NCBI GenBank assembly: GCA_024196135.1 | Contig: JAMQCK010000479.1 | Span: forward strand, 1 to 21,838 | Source: Pleurotus ostreatus/Saccharomyces cerevisiae fusant | Taxonomy: Eukaryota > Opisthokonta | Reading direction: 5' to 3' | DNA: 21,838 nt | Shown: positions 8,754 through 18,634 of the stretch, one piece after another | Numbering within the stretch: position 1 is the first letter of the stretch | Layout of the letters: each line of letters starts with the position of its first letter | The notes under the pieces: model-generated | Databases searched by the model: none | What the model saw: the letters and a program-made list of their open reading frames with translations, nothing else | What the model was told of the DNA's origin: nothing | Position numbers and translations under genes: made by a program

Positions 8754-10149
8754 TCACGCCCAGGAAGAAAGGGTAAGCTGCTCCGCCAATGCTCTTGCGA
8801 GAAGCTTGTGCACGCGTTCAGTTGGGTGCCCTGTGTCTACGCAAGAAGTCAGGGATTGTGGAACTCGACGACAGGGAAGTACGCACTGTACCAGAAGTAT
8901 CCCGATGGGTCTGCGCAGGTGCAATATCTGTTGGCCTAATATGAGACCAGGAAAGGTGCGGGAAGGGAGATATGTACCCTGTAATGTTGTCGAAGCCAAA
9001 TCGTTCGGGATCGTCGAGGACACTGTTGAACCAGTCGTGCGCATCGAAGGTGAGGATAGTCGCATCTGTGGATATGCGTAAAAGTATGTTGGCGGGAATT
9101 GGATAAATGCGTAGGAGTTAGGAAGAGGGGACTCGGCATACCTGGATTTGCCGCCTCGAACTGAGCGATATGTTCTTCCAGCGCGGCGTTGTATAGTGCG
9201 ATATGCTCCTTCAGTAAGGCGCCCTTCTCCGCGTCGTTGACATAGCCAGGGCTGCGCTCCTCTGGAGGCACGTTGAGAAAGAGATGCGTCGTGAGGCCGG
9301 TGTCGTGGGCTTGTTGCTGGAGGCACAACGGCGTCAGCGTCTGCAACATTGTAAGGCCAAGCAGAGCAGAAGGAGACCCACCACTGCGGCAAACAACGAC
9401 CGCATCTCTTTCTCCCAGAATTCCACGAAGTCCAGCTGCTCAGTCGTCAGCGCCCTCTTCCCTTCTTCAACCGCCACCGCCAACATACCGTGATATTCCC
9501 CACCGTATCCCCCGTGTCATTGATCCCAATCCACCACGCAGTCAGCGTCTCTCCCTCCGGGTGCGGCAGGACGTCCGCAGCGTACTCAACGTATTGCTGA
9601 ACCTGGTCGACGAGGGGGACGGTGAAGTCATGGTGGAGAGGGAGGAGGTCGGCGTCGATGTCCGCGCCAGCGAAGGCAAAGTCCCAAAGCTGGATGTCGC
9701 AGTCGGAGGGGTGGCCGGAGAAACAGCCGGTGAGGAATTGGAGCTGGGCGGTGCGTAAGGTGAAGGAGGCACAGGAGCGCGTTACATGGGGTCGCATACC
9801 CAGTTCGACCCCTCTGAGCTGGTCTGGACGAAGGTGTTGAGCTTCGTGCCCACACTGACGACAATTCGGAACGCTCACATTCCGTGGTACAATCTCATTC
9901 GACAACAGCTCGTCTGGAGTAAAAGCTAGATCGTTCAAGTCGCCGATGAAACTGCGCACTAGTAAGTCATTAGCCCTGTCGCAGCGATACAGGGCCCTAC
10001 CTGAAGTTCGCATGCCCGAGTGTGCCCTGCACGAAGGAGTACGAGTCACCGAAGGCATAGACGTATTTGACTTGCGACCAGTCGAAGCCGGCGGCAACAA
10101 TTCCCGTCAAAAGCGCGAAGATGAACACAACCACAGTGGTGAGCGCCAT
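8754..10149 (-). CDS. Secreted SGNH/GDSL hydrolase, CE16-like acetylesterase
   Basis: Nine exons on the minus strand: 10149-10001, 9951-9879, 9823-9800, 9743-9489, 9435-9382, 9316-9142, 9065-8978, 8927-8887 and 8836-8754, encoding 313 residues. A signal peptide is visible (MALTTVVVFIFALLTGIVAAG). SGNH motifs in order: block I YAFGDSY (nucleophile Ser36), block II DFAFAGADID (Gly108), block III WIGINDTGD (Asn157) and block V YFWYNTGHPTERVH (His290). The length is usual for fungal CE16/GDSL esterases, which remove acetyl groups from plant-polysaccharide fragments; the true substrate is inferred. The Asp commonly found three residues before the catalytic His reads as Asn287 in this model, across a splice junction. 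Start choice: 10149 gives a clean signal peptide, and a TATA-like site at 10198-10204 makes the upstream in-frame ATG at 10182 unlikely. The exon 6 acceptor has an in-frame alternative. Confidence 0.88.
9800..9823 (-). other. 24-nt micro-exon of the esterase gene
   Basis: The exon encodes TSSEGSNW and is flanked by introns 9824-9878 (donor GTGAGC) and 9744-9799 (donor GTATGC). Its inclusion gives the run PRN-TSSEGSNW-LQFLTGC, which matches the family pattern of a Ser/Gly-rich loop followed by NW and LTGC. It is an exact multiple of three, so skipping would keep the frame. Confidence 0.75.
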
Positions 10150-10515
10150 CGCGAAAGGGGCTGCGCAAAGGGGCGCGTGCAAAGGCAGCCGCGCGCGTCT
10201 TATACGCGTCCAGGGATGTGCACAAAGCGGTCAGATGATACTTCCCGCCGGGCCGCGAAGGCGAGGAGAGGAAGGGGAGGGATAGGGTCACGCGCCTTGC
10301 CTCCTAGCACCTGAGATATTCGGTGGCCTTGCTGGCAAGCTTGCTATGTCGACCGGCAGAGCGTCGTGGTGCGCCCGTTCATAGAACTGCTGGTACAGTG
10401 GAGGATAATAACGATATTGACAGCATTGGTACAACATGGTTTACTATACAAGTTACACCTGGGATATCAGACTCTGTGCGGAGGACCCCGGCGAGCAGGA
10501 GACGCACCTTTTCCT
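10150..10515. other. Intergenic region: esterase promoter and ADE8 3' flank
   Basis: Both flanking genes are on the - strand. A TATA-like element for the esterase is at 10198-10204. No gene is seen in the remainder. Confidence 0.5.
10198..10204 (-). promoter_or_regulatory. TATA-like element of the esterase gene
   Basis: TATAAGA on the minus strand, 49 bases upstream of the chosen ATG (10149). A start site about 30 bases downstream would lie near 10170. This supports the ATG at 10149 over the one at 10182. Confidence 0.4.
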
Positions 10516-11189
10516 TCAATTACCCAACGCCTTCGCAGTCCCCTCCACGATCGCTTGCCACTCGACCTTGTGCAACCGTTCCTCGAACGCCTCCAACGGC
10601 TCGCCCTTCTCAATCGGCACCTCCTTCACCACCAGAGGCTCCCCCCTATCCACTTCCCTGATCACCCTATGCACCATCACCCCCGCCTTATCCACCTCCC
10701 CCTTCTGGAACGCCTCGTACGCCCGCTCGATCGCGTGCGTCCCCTCGAACGCGCCCGGGAGCGCAGGGTGCAGGTTGATCACCGGCACGTCCTGCAGGCG
10801 GTCGAGGAAGTGCGTGCCCAGGACGTGCATCCAGCCGGCGAGCACGACGAGATCGGGGCGCGCCTCGCGCACGATGTCGGCGACGGCGGCGTCGTAGTCG
10901 TCTCGTGTTGCGCCAGGGTGGGATTTGAGGTAGGGCTGCATGGCGAGGTAGGCGGTGGGGATGGGTGGGGTGGCTTGCGCGGCGCGCTGGAGGCCGTATG
11001 CGGCTTTGCGGTTGGAGAGGACGAGGACTATCTGGGCGTTGGGGAGGGCATTGGTTCCCTGAGCATCAATGAGCGCCTGGAGGTTGGTTCCTGTCAGAGA
11101 CATTGAATTACGACTGAGTTGTAGGGTGGAAAGGGCGCACCTGAGCCAGATATGAGGACCACTATTCTTCGGGGACCTGGAGAAGCCAT
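10516..11189 (-). CDS. ADE8: Phosphoribosylglycinamide formyltransferase (GAR transformylase)
   Basis: Exons on the minus strand, 11189-11141 and 11090-10516, encode 207 residues, the usual length for a monofunctional PurN/Ade8 enzyme. It transfers the formyl group of 10-formyltetrahydrofolate to GAR in the third step of de novo purine synthesis, in the cytosol. Motifs: the N-terminal phosphate-binding loop VVLISGSGTNLQALI, which is only complete after splicing the 50-nt intron; the catalytic INLHPALPG (Asn122, His124); and the VHRVIREVDRG loop with catalytic Asp164. Nothing is missing. As in other fungi, it is separate from the other GART activities, which are fused in animals. The start at 11189 gives the short MASPGPRR leader before the first strand. 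Confidence 0.95.
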
Positions 11190-11643
11190 TTTGCGGAGAT
11201 GGTCGTGCAAGACGAGCAATGATCGAGACCAGAGATCAGAGATCACATTCAGATATCGAGCAACCCCGTAAGGCAAGCATTGTTCTTTGGCAATCCTTGT
11301 TCCGGTGCTTCAGGCTCGCGCCAAGTTTTATGTACAGCAGACAAGATGCGCGAAATATATTCGCGTAGATATAGAGGCCTTCGAGCCTTCTCCAACAATC
11401 CCTCCAGGGCTAGATGTGTACAGTACTGAATGAGTGGACAGCGAGTTAGTGGTGGGTGACTCAAGAGCAGGGTAGAGTAGGTACGGGTCAAGACAGCAGT
11501 GACGTGGTAAGCGAGATAGATTATGAACAAGGGCAGAGATGGCAGACGGGCATGTAGGTAGGTAAGTAAAGCAACAGGCAGAAGAAGGCATTAATGGCCT
11601 GGAAGACGGCAAGAGATGTACAGGGAAGACAGAAGTAGGGGAA
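11190..11643. other. Intergenic region: ADE8 promoter and YPK1 3' flank
   Basis: The region separates two co-directional - strand genes. It contains short GTAG-type simple repeats near 11552 and no supportable gene or clear TATA box. Confidence 0.45.
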
Positions 11644-13499
11644 TCAAGCCGGGGAGACGATGTGGCTGCTGTTGTACGAGAAGCCTGAAAGGAGTGTTAG
11701 CTCATGGTTACAACGACGGAAAGAGTACGCATACCTGAGAACTGCGCCTGGACGGTCTCGGAGAGGTTCGAGTTCTCGACGACACTGTCGATGGGCTGCT
11801 CGGCAGTGAAGACGGTGTCAAAGCACGACACGTCGACCGGGCTTGCTACACTAGGCTTGAACGGCGGGTGGATCTTCTTCTCCTTCAGCTGCGTCCAGTC
11901 GATGGACTCGAAGAAGGGGTGCTTCTTGATCTCCTCGGCGCCGTTGACACCCAAGCGCTTCGTCGGGTCGCGGTTCAACAGCCCCGAGAGGATGGACTGC
12001 GCGGGCGCAGAGATCTCCGGCCCGAAGACGAGCGGATCGTTGAGGATCTTCTGGTACATGGTGTCGGTGTTCTCTGCGAGGCGGTCAGTACTACTCGGAG
12101 GAGCCCGAAGCTAGATGAAACGCACCATCGTAGAACGGCGGGAGACCCGACATCATCTCGTACAGAAGCACACCGAGCGTCCACCAGTCGATGGTCTTGC
12201 TGTACCCATGGCCATTGAGAATCTCAGGAGCGAGGTACTCGGGTGTGCCGCAGAACGTGTTCGTCTTCTCGTCGCCCTTCATGTTAAGCTTGCACAAGCC
12301 GAAGTCGCAGAGCGCGATGTGGCCGGTGTAGTCAAGCAAGATGTTCTCGGGCTTGAGGTCGCGGTAGACCACGTCGAGCTCGTGCAAGTGTTCGAGGGCC
12401 AACAGAAGCTCCGCGCTGTAGAAGCGCGCCCGCTCCTCGTTGAAGCGCTGCTCGCGCTGGAGATGGTGGAACAGCTCGCCGCCGTTAACAAAGCTAAATG
12501 ATCATCAGTACTGAGTCAGACAAAGAAAGGGAGTTGACTCACGCAAGCACCAAGTAAAGCTTCTGCTCGCTCTGGAAGCTGAACTTCAGAGGCACGATGA
12601 ACGGCGAATGCACCTGCGTGAGCACCATACGCTCCGCTAGGGTATGCGTGATCTCGTTGCGAGTGACAATGTGCTGCTTCCGGATCGTCTTGAGCGCGTA
12701 GATACGGCCCGTATCCCGCTTGCGGACTTGCATGACCTTCCCGAAGCTGCCCTTGCCAATGACGGTGATGAGCTCGAAGTCGTCGATGGAGAGATGGTGG
12801 CCGAAGTTGGGCTTGTAAGAGACACCGATCTTGATCTTCCCCTTGCCGGCGTCGAACTCGTACCACTGGTCCTCGTTGCCCATGTTGTCAAAGTCGGGCA
12901 CGAACTTGAGGCCGCCGAGGAAGATGTCGTTGCCCATGTCGTCCGCAATACCGTCTCCGCCGCGGGTTGGCTCCTCCGTGCGCAGGTAGCACTGGAGCGA
13001 GAGCTCCGAGTTGCGGGACACATCGCTGGAAGGTGGTTAGCTAGCGTACCAAAGCCGAGGTATAGGCCACGCACAAGTTCGCCTGGTACATGAACACCGG
13101 CTTCTCGAGGTCACCGCCGAGCGCAGTGATGAGCACCTGGTTGACCTCGTACTCCATGACGAGGTACGGCAGCCACCAGCACTGCGTCCGCTGCACACTA
13201 TCCTTGTAGCCATGGCCCTTCGTCTTAGCCAGGCGCTGCTGCTGCTGCGACACGCTGAGGGGGTCCACAGCGGACGCGACCTTCGCCGCCTGCGAGCTCA
13301 ACGCGGACTCGACCGCCGGCGGGACGGCCTTCCCGTCTGGCAGGTTCACGTCCTCCGCCCAGAGCACACGGATGGCGAGCAGGCCCGTGCGGTACGGGCT
13401 GTCGTTGCCGCTGCCGCCGTTCGGGTTCGCTGGCGTCGGGGTGTCCGACCGCATGTCGGGGATGCTCTTTTTGGAGCGCGTGAGGGACTTCCAGGACAT
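11644..13499 (-). CDS. YPK1: AGC-family protein kinase Ypk1/Gad8 (SGK-like, TORC2 effector)
   Basis: Exons on the minus strand, 13499-13075, 13025-12543, 12493-12126, 12073-11735 and 11684-11644, encode 551 residues. The start [12 protein letters not shown] resembles the yeast Ypk1 N terminus, so I prefer 13499 to the upstream in-frame ATG at 13628. Residues ~35-155 form a C2-like region ([19 protein letters not shown]-type strand, [10 protein letters not shown]). The kinase domain is ~226-480: IGKGSFG (231-237), Lys254 in [14 protein letters not shown] (Asp348) and DFG (366-368). The activation loop is [14 protein letters not shown], with Thr382 as the Pkh/PDK1 site. The C-terminal tail has the hydrophobic motif FSGFSY (Ser541), split by the last intron; family knowledge makes this a TORC2 site. 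Pathway role: sphingolipid, membrane-stress and actin regulation. A ~45-residue Gln/Ala-rich insert (about 57-100) interrupts the C2-like part. Confidence 0.95.
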
Positions 13500-14170
13500 G
13501 ATTAAAGGAATGTAAAGTGCGTGAAGGAAGCCTGTTCCTGCGTAAGAGAGATAGTAAGGACTGTCGGAAGTCTGAGAGGGATGAGGGTGGAGGTGCTGGT
13601 AGAAACCAAGAGACGGTGATCCTTCCACGTTCAGGTCCCCCCATCTTATTTAATTACGTGACCGGCTATCACAAAGCTCAGAAAATTTCAAAAAAATATC
13701 CTTAGCCGATGAGCTTCATGGCCAACGACAGGCAAGACTGCAAGGTAGCAAGCAGGAGGATAACATACGTGAGAGAACGTCCGAAGGGCGAGTGCACGTC
13801 AGAACAATGAAGGGAATATATGGCTTCTGTTCACATTGCATACTTGCCATCTACATGCAGGCAGTCGAGGGAACCTACAGACAATAAGGCCACCCTGTTT
13901 TGGAGGAACGAGGTGAACATGAGAAGGAGGACGTATTGAAGTCTACGCCGTGCGCTATGGGCCGAAGTTGAACGCAAGAAAACACCTCAAGCACATTCCC
14001 CAAGTTCGCTGGTCCTTTTTCTACTTTCCTGGCACGGCCCCCGATGTGAAGTCAGGTCAGCGTCTGCCAGACTTCGCCTGACAACGATGGCCGTCCCCCG
14101 CCCAACACACCTTGGCCCTCCTCCCTCCCATTCGCGGCCGCAAGGGGACGTTCGGTTGTCGCCTAGAAAC

Positions 14171-14210
14171 GCGTCGTCTTAGCGTCGTCTGAATCCTTAG
14201 CGTCGATCTT
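14171..14210. repeat. Short clustered repeat of TTAGCGTCG
   Basis: GCGTCGTCTTA, GCGTCGTCTGAATCCTTA and GCGTCGATCTT follow one another. It is a small triplication of GCGTCG(T/A)CTT-like sequence in non-coding DNA. Confidence 0.3.
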
Positions 14211-14777
14211 CTGCTTGCAAAGCGGCGATTTGCTGAGTGGTTATGGGGTCATTATTGAACATGATCTTCGCACGGCCGCGCCGCAGTGTTCAGCAAAGAT
14301 GGAGCTCCCGTTACTGTGTGAGAGCAGTACTGCGCTAGAGCCCTTCACAGGCATTGCCTACAGCGCCGTTCGCTTGAACTAGTCAAGGTTTGCTTAGACC
14401 AGCCGAATGTTCAGAATGTTCAGGATATATGAGCGAGAGCTAGTCACCGATCCCGCAAAGCTTTGGGCGTCCATCCCTTGCAAGGGTTTCTCATTGCCGA
14501 GAAGTTCGCATTTCGAGAGCAGAGTTCTTCCCGAAGGCGTGAGAGCTCCGAGGGCACATCAAGCGATGATGTACGTCCAGGGAATCAAACGCCGTATTAT
14601 AGGCTGTCCAGCCCAGCAGAGCTGCAACTTAATGAGTGGACCCAGATGTGTTGGCCTTAGCAGTGCATAGAGCATGAAGATAGTCGCCAGGAAAATAGTA
14701 TGTGCCATAGCCGATGCCGGCGAGCTGGCGGTTCGAGTTGAGCAGACCGCCGTGACGCAACTAAGTAACGTACGTCA

Positions 14778-14785
14778 TCACGTGA
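14778..14785. promoter_or_regulatory. TCACGTGA palindrome
   Basis: An 8-base E-box/CDEI-like palindrome, about 1.3 kb upstream of YPK1 and 2.4 kb upstream of the RING gene. No adjacent gene uses it obviously. Confidence 0.25.
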
Positions 14786-15131
14786 CCTACGGCAACTGCC
14801 GGAAGTCCAACTTCGTTGCTTGCACCTTCTGAAACTGCGTTTCAACTTGCTCGTGGAGACTCAGTAAGCCGATATTCGGTGAAGAGACTTCATGTGCCTG
14901 CTATTATTGAGCTACGTTAGCTTCACACACTCACATGATCGCTTGCAGCGGCTGGAGGGCAGGGTACAGTAAGTAGTCGGTCCTTGGGGTTCATGCATAC
15001 CATCGCGAGATATCAGAGTTAAACGTGTGAATCGCGTGTATACTCACCAAACATACTCTGTGGGGGACGAAGGGGCATCTGTCGCACGGCATCGTGTTGT
15101 GGGTCACCGGCGAGGTGGTGATCATAGCGGT

Positions 15132-15175
15132 GTCCTTGTAGCGAGGAGTCGGCGTCCATACAGCGAGGAGTCGGC
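15132..15175. repeat. 22-nt tandem duplication
   Basis: Units 15132-15153 and 15154-15175 both read GTCCnnnnAGCGAGGAGTCGGC and differ at 3 of 22 positions, all within the four variable bases. Confidence 0.6.
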
Positions 15176-15429
15176 TGTGTATGTGTATGATGATTCGGCT
15201 CTGCAAGTATGTGATGAGCGCTAGGCAGTGATGATCTGCAATATGGAGTAGGAAGTCTGATCCACCTGTAACGCCTGCGGCTATCTGCCCGTGCATCCCT
15301 CGCTCACTGCCCTCCTCACATCGGCCATCTCCCGCCTCCACCTGCCCCTTCCTCACCCTTCACTTATCTTACACTGCTCACCCACCCACCGCGCTCCGGT
15401 CCACTGGGATGCATCAAACGTTCATCGAC

Positions 15430-15524
15430 GTCCCATTCATACTCGTCTACCGCGTCCCGTCCATGCACGTCTCCGGTTTATGCCCATGTCGTCCATAGCA
15501 TCCCAGTCATGCCCATCTCCCGCG
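15430..15524. repeat. Degenerate ~24-nt periodic repeat
   Basis: About four units start at 15430, 15454, 15478 and 15501, sharing a TCCC..TCATGC.C.TCTCC-like core. The first and second match at roughly 70% of positions; the third is poor. It lies in a pyrimidine-rich block. Confidence 0.3.
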
Positions 15525-17085
15525 GGCCGCGTTCCGTTTGCATTCGCCTACAGAGTCGCCCTCGCGCCCATCGACCACGTCTTCGCGCTCATCTGAAGCG
15601 CCCCCTTCCTGTTCATCTTCGACATGACCTCCAACCGCACTCTGCACTAAACCGGATGAACGCCGGATACGGTGACCTTCGGCCTCACGCGGTCAGAAGC
15701 GCCCTTCTCCCGATGAAAGGCCTAGCTGGCGATGAACTTCCTAGCTCGTCTGGCGGCGATGGAAGCTAGCGTTAGCGCGTCGACTGGCCATAGATTCCCT
15801 ACCCGTTAGCGGGGGGACTGTGCTTAGCTCGACAGCCAGGGGACCTTGGAGCTGACAGCCATGAGCAGAACGGGCCGTCATGAGCGCGCAATCGACGAGG
15901 GAACGATGGCACAGAGATACTTCCTCAGCTGTGTCCGCGAAGACCTCTGGCATGCGGGCAGCTTCGCCGGCAGTCAGAGACCCTCTGCGGCAGAGACGTG
16001 CCTTCGCCGGCGGGCTTGGATATGAGGACTATCAGCAAGAGGGAAACTTCCGCCGGGATATCTTCCCCCTGAAGCAGATATGGCTAAGTTACTGCTCGAA
16101 GCTGATCTTCGTCCGCGATGGAGGATAGGTTGCCTCTTGAGGAGTATGCTTGAAAGTTACCACCTAAGCGGCGGGCTTCCTGCGAGTCATGAGTGCAGTT
16201 GAGCAGTGCGTATGTACGGCAGAAGCCCTTGGGGATTGGATGAGAACTAGCAGAAGGCTGGGTGGCGGCTGTCACGAGTGCCCTCTGGAGCGCATAGCGC
16301 GGGCAATGGAAAGCCCCAGGATACATAGACCGCGGTCAGACGAGGAGAACCCAATCAACAGACAAGCTCTTGTTCCTAGCGGTACGGGCGCACTTGTGGC
16401 GCATAGCCATTGACCCAAAGCCTCGCTAGTTCGTAGATGGAGCCCACATAGGTTGTCGCTCTGCGCCTCGTTGAGAAGCATGACGCAGGGCGCCGTCGCT
16501 CAGAGAGACCCCGCCTGCGGAGGTCTTCTTTCTATGCAGGTGCACCACTCTTGTTTGATCGCATCTTCCAATATACGTCTGCTAGGGTGCCAGCGTCCAC
16601 CGTACCGACCTTTCTGCCGGCCCACGTCGTGTTGTCCGAGTAGCTCGAGGGCGCAGATACGTAAAGACGAGACCCGCTCGACGTCACTCTGGCCGCGTCG
16701 CGCCTCGCGTCGAGGAGCGCGCGGGGGCATCGGCAGGCACATGCATCGTCGAGGAGATAGGACCACTATGCGAAGATGGCGTGCATCGATATCGTCGGGG
16801 TCATGCAACAGCCAATTGACTCGGGCGATGGGCAGAGCGCGACCCGTGGCCAGTGGCGTCTGGGCCAAGCGGCAGCGGGCAGAAAAGAAGCAGATTTCCG
16901 GCCAAGCAGAGAGTTGTAGGGTGCCATCCCTCGTTCATCGACGGTCATCGATAGTTGTTGGGGTGAGATAGAGAGGTCCTTGGGGTCAGAGCGAGGGCCG
17001 AGCATGCGCGTAAGAAGGGGGCAGTCAGGCAAATATCAATCACATGGGCGGCCCGCGGGTCAGTTGAGCACTTTTACCTCCGAAC

Positions 17086-17093
17086 TATATAAG
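17086..17093 (+). promoter_or_regulatory. TATA box of the RING gene
   Basis: TATATAAG, 126 bases upstream of the last base before the ATG at 17219. It is identical to the element upstream of the small repeat-protein gene. A start site near 17120 would leave a 5' UTR of about 100 bases. Confidence 0.65.
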
Positions 17094-17218
17094 CCCGCAC
17101 TCTTCTTTTGTCTTGACCGTTTACCCCCCGCGACCGCTTCAGCGTATAATAGGCTACAACCAGTCTTACCAGTCCAGGAGACTCTCAAACCGATATACTT
17201 TCTTCTCGTAACTTTGCC

Positions 17219-18140
17219 ATGGCCGCCACCGACGCCGACCTTGAGAACTTCCGCCGCTACCTCAACCAATTCGAGCGCGGCTGCCAGCAGGATTCGGGTG
17301 AGGAGGCCCAGCATAGCGTCGGCAGCTCCGTTAACATGCGCGCAGATATGGAGGATGCCCTCGCGAACGAGGAGAGCCCGCTGAACCTCGGCATGGAGAC
17401 GCCGCGCACGGTCGCGAGCACTCCCCGCTTTGCCAGCCGACCAGTCTCCCGCGGCGCACCAAGTCCAGCGCCAGATGTGTACGGCAATGTCTGGACACAA
17501 CAGCGCGACGACAAGGCTCTCCTCACCAGCAGCATCCGCCGCCGCCGATCACCCACGCCGTCCAAGCTCGGCCGCAGAGTCGCTTCCCGTGATACGGAAT
17601 GTGGCATATGGTGCGTCTCCCCTTCCCTTCCCACCCAGCCCTTGCTCACTCCTGCCTAGCTTCGAGGACGCGACCATGCCCTGTCGCACCCTCTGCTGCG
17701 GCTCCACCTTCTGCGTCCAACACATCGCAGACTGGCTGCACGGCGACGATGCCGACTCCCGCTGTCCTTCCTGCGGCGCCGTCTGCGCCCTCTCTACCTC
17801 CCTCGCCCGCGAGCCCGGTCTCCACCTTCCCATCCCCAACCCGCCCCCGCCCTACCCTACGCCGCTGCACACCTCGCCACTGCCCCCCTCCCCGCTATCC
17901 GACGCCGACTCGTCTTCTGAATCCGATCACGATCAGAGCGGGCCTGGCTTCTCCGACGGCGACACCACAGACGGCTCCCCCGTCCGCCGCTCCCCGCCAA
18001 AGACCCTCAGCGCCGCTTTCCGCGAGCCCGACTTCGCGGCGAACATGGTCGGCAAGCTGCTCTCGATCGCCGCGCTCATCATATTCTACTATGTGATACT
18101 CAACAAGAGCGCACCAGCGGCGGATGTCGAGGTGCTGTAG
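17219..18140 (+). CDS. Tail-anchored RING-like zinc-finger protein (possible E3 ubiquitin ligase)
   Basis: Exons 17219-17610 and 17660-18140 encode 290 residues. Splicing creates the first zinc pair, CGIC (Cys128, Cys131). The RING-like region continues FEDATMPCRTLCCGSTFC, VQHIADWLHGDDADSRCPSCG: Cys143/Cys144, Cys149, His152, Cys166 and Cys169. The spacing fits a C3HC4-like cross-brace, but the usual fourth ligand position reads Ser146 and the sixth is His. Before it lies ~125 residues of low-complexity sequence with Ser/Pro phospho-type sites (RRRRSPTPSK). After it come a Pro-rich stretch, an acidic Ser-rich stretch (DADSSSESDHDQ) and a single C-terminal hydrophobic segment (about 261-278, LLSIAALIIFYYVIL), suggesting a tail anchor with the RING facing the cytosol. 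Ligase activity is inferred from the fold. A TATA box at 17086 supports the start. Confidence 0.85.
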
Positions 18141-18634
18141 GTTTCGGCAGTCCTGGCCCTGCAGCGGCCTTCGCCCCATCATCCATATCTATTCTATTTG
18201 CACTCAACTGCCACACTAGTCCCGTTATTACGCCACCCTCATGTCCATGACCCGTCCATTGCCTACTTTCCCCCCTCTCCCTTTCATGCTATAGCTTTAC
18301 GCAACTGTACATCAGATTCAACTCCAGTCACGCTCGCATTTGCATATTTATCGTGTTGGGATGTCGATCGCCTCGCTGGTCCGTTCACTCGACCATCGGT
18401 GGCCCTCTGCCATCGTCCTCATCCTTTCGCGCTGTTCACACCGTGTATACTACCCCTGCTACATACCCTCATACGGTACAATGGTCACTCGCACTATGAT
18501 TTGCGTTATCTGTCCCTCATCGTTGTCAACACGGGAAAGTTCAGTGTCCGCGGGAGATGCCGAAAGTACAAGATGGGTCCCGTGACGCGACGCGTCTTAC
18601 TTCCCACCGCGAGGAACTCACGAACTTGCTCGCC
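18141..18634. other. Intergenic region: RING 3' flank and ZIP transporter promoter
   Basis: Both neighbours are on the + strand. An AT-rich stretch (GCATATTTATC) near 18340 is the only TATA-like candidate, and it is ~290 bases from the transporter ATG. Nothing else is recognised. Confidence 0.45.

Larger units (their letters stand above)
13500..17218. other. 3.7 kb interval with no supportable gene
   Basis: The left end should hold the YPK1 promoter; an AT-rich ATTAAATAAG-type element with an adjacent CACGTAA lies near 13645-13660 on the minus strand. The right end holds the RING gene promoter. Between them I see only short open frames on both strands. None has splice-joined extension, family motifs or coding character that I trust, including the longest, 16453-16971. 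The + strand is strongly pyrimidine-rich from about 15280 to 15600. Small direct repeats occur at 14171-14210, 15132-15175 and 15430-15524. I could not identify terminal repeats, reverse transcriptase or transposase motifs. It may be long regulatory DNA, non-coding transcription units or badly decayed sequence. Confidence 0.5.

Noticed and set aside
10150..10182. Upstream in-frame ATG (10182) as the esterase start
   Set aside because: It would put polar residues before the signal peptide and lies at or upstream of the start site expected from the TATA-like element.
13500..13628. Upstream in-frame ATG (13628) as the YPK1 start
   Set aside because: The added residues lack family similarity, whereas MSWKS at 13499 resembles the known Ypk1 N terminus.
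16453..16971. 172-codon frame (and opposing minus frame 16500-16868) in the gene-poor interval
   Set aside because: Arg/Ser-rich translation without domains, no splice-linked extension and no promoter cue; not enough to call a gene.
14979..16986. 12-mer GGTCCTTGGGGT at 14979 and 16975 considered as possible terminal repeats of an element
   Set aside because: Similarity stops at the 12-mer; a chance match of this size is not surprising in several kilobases, and no element motifs lie between.
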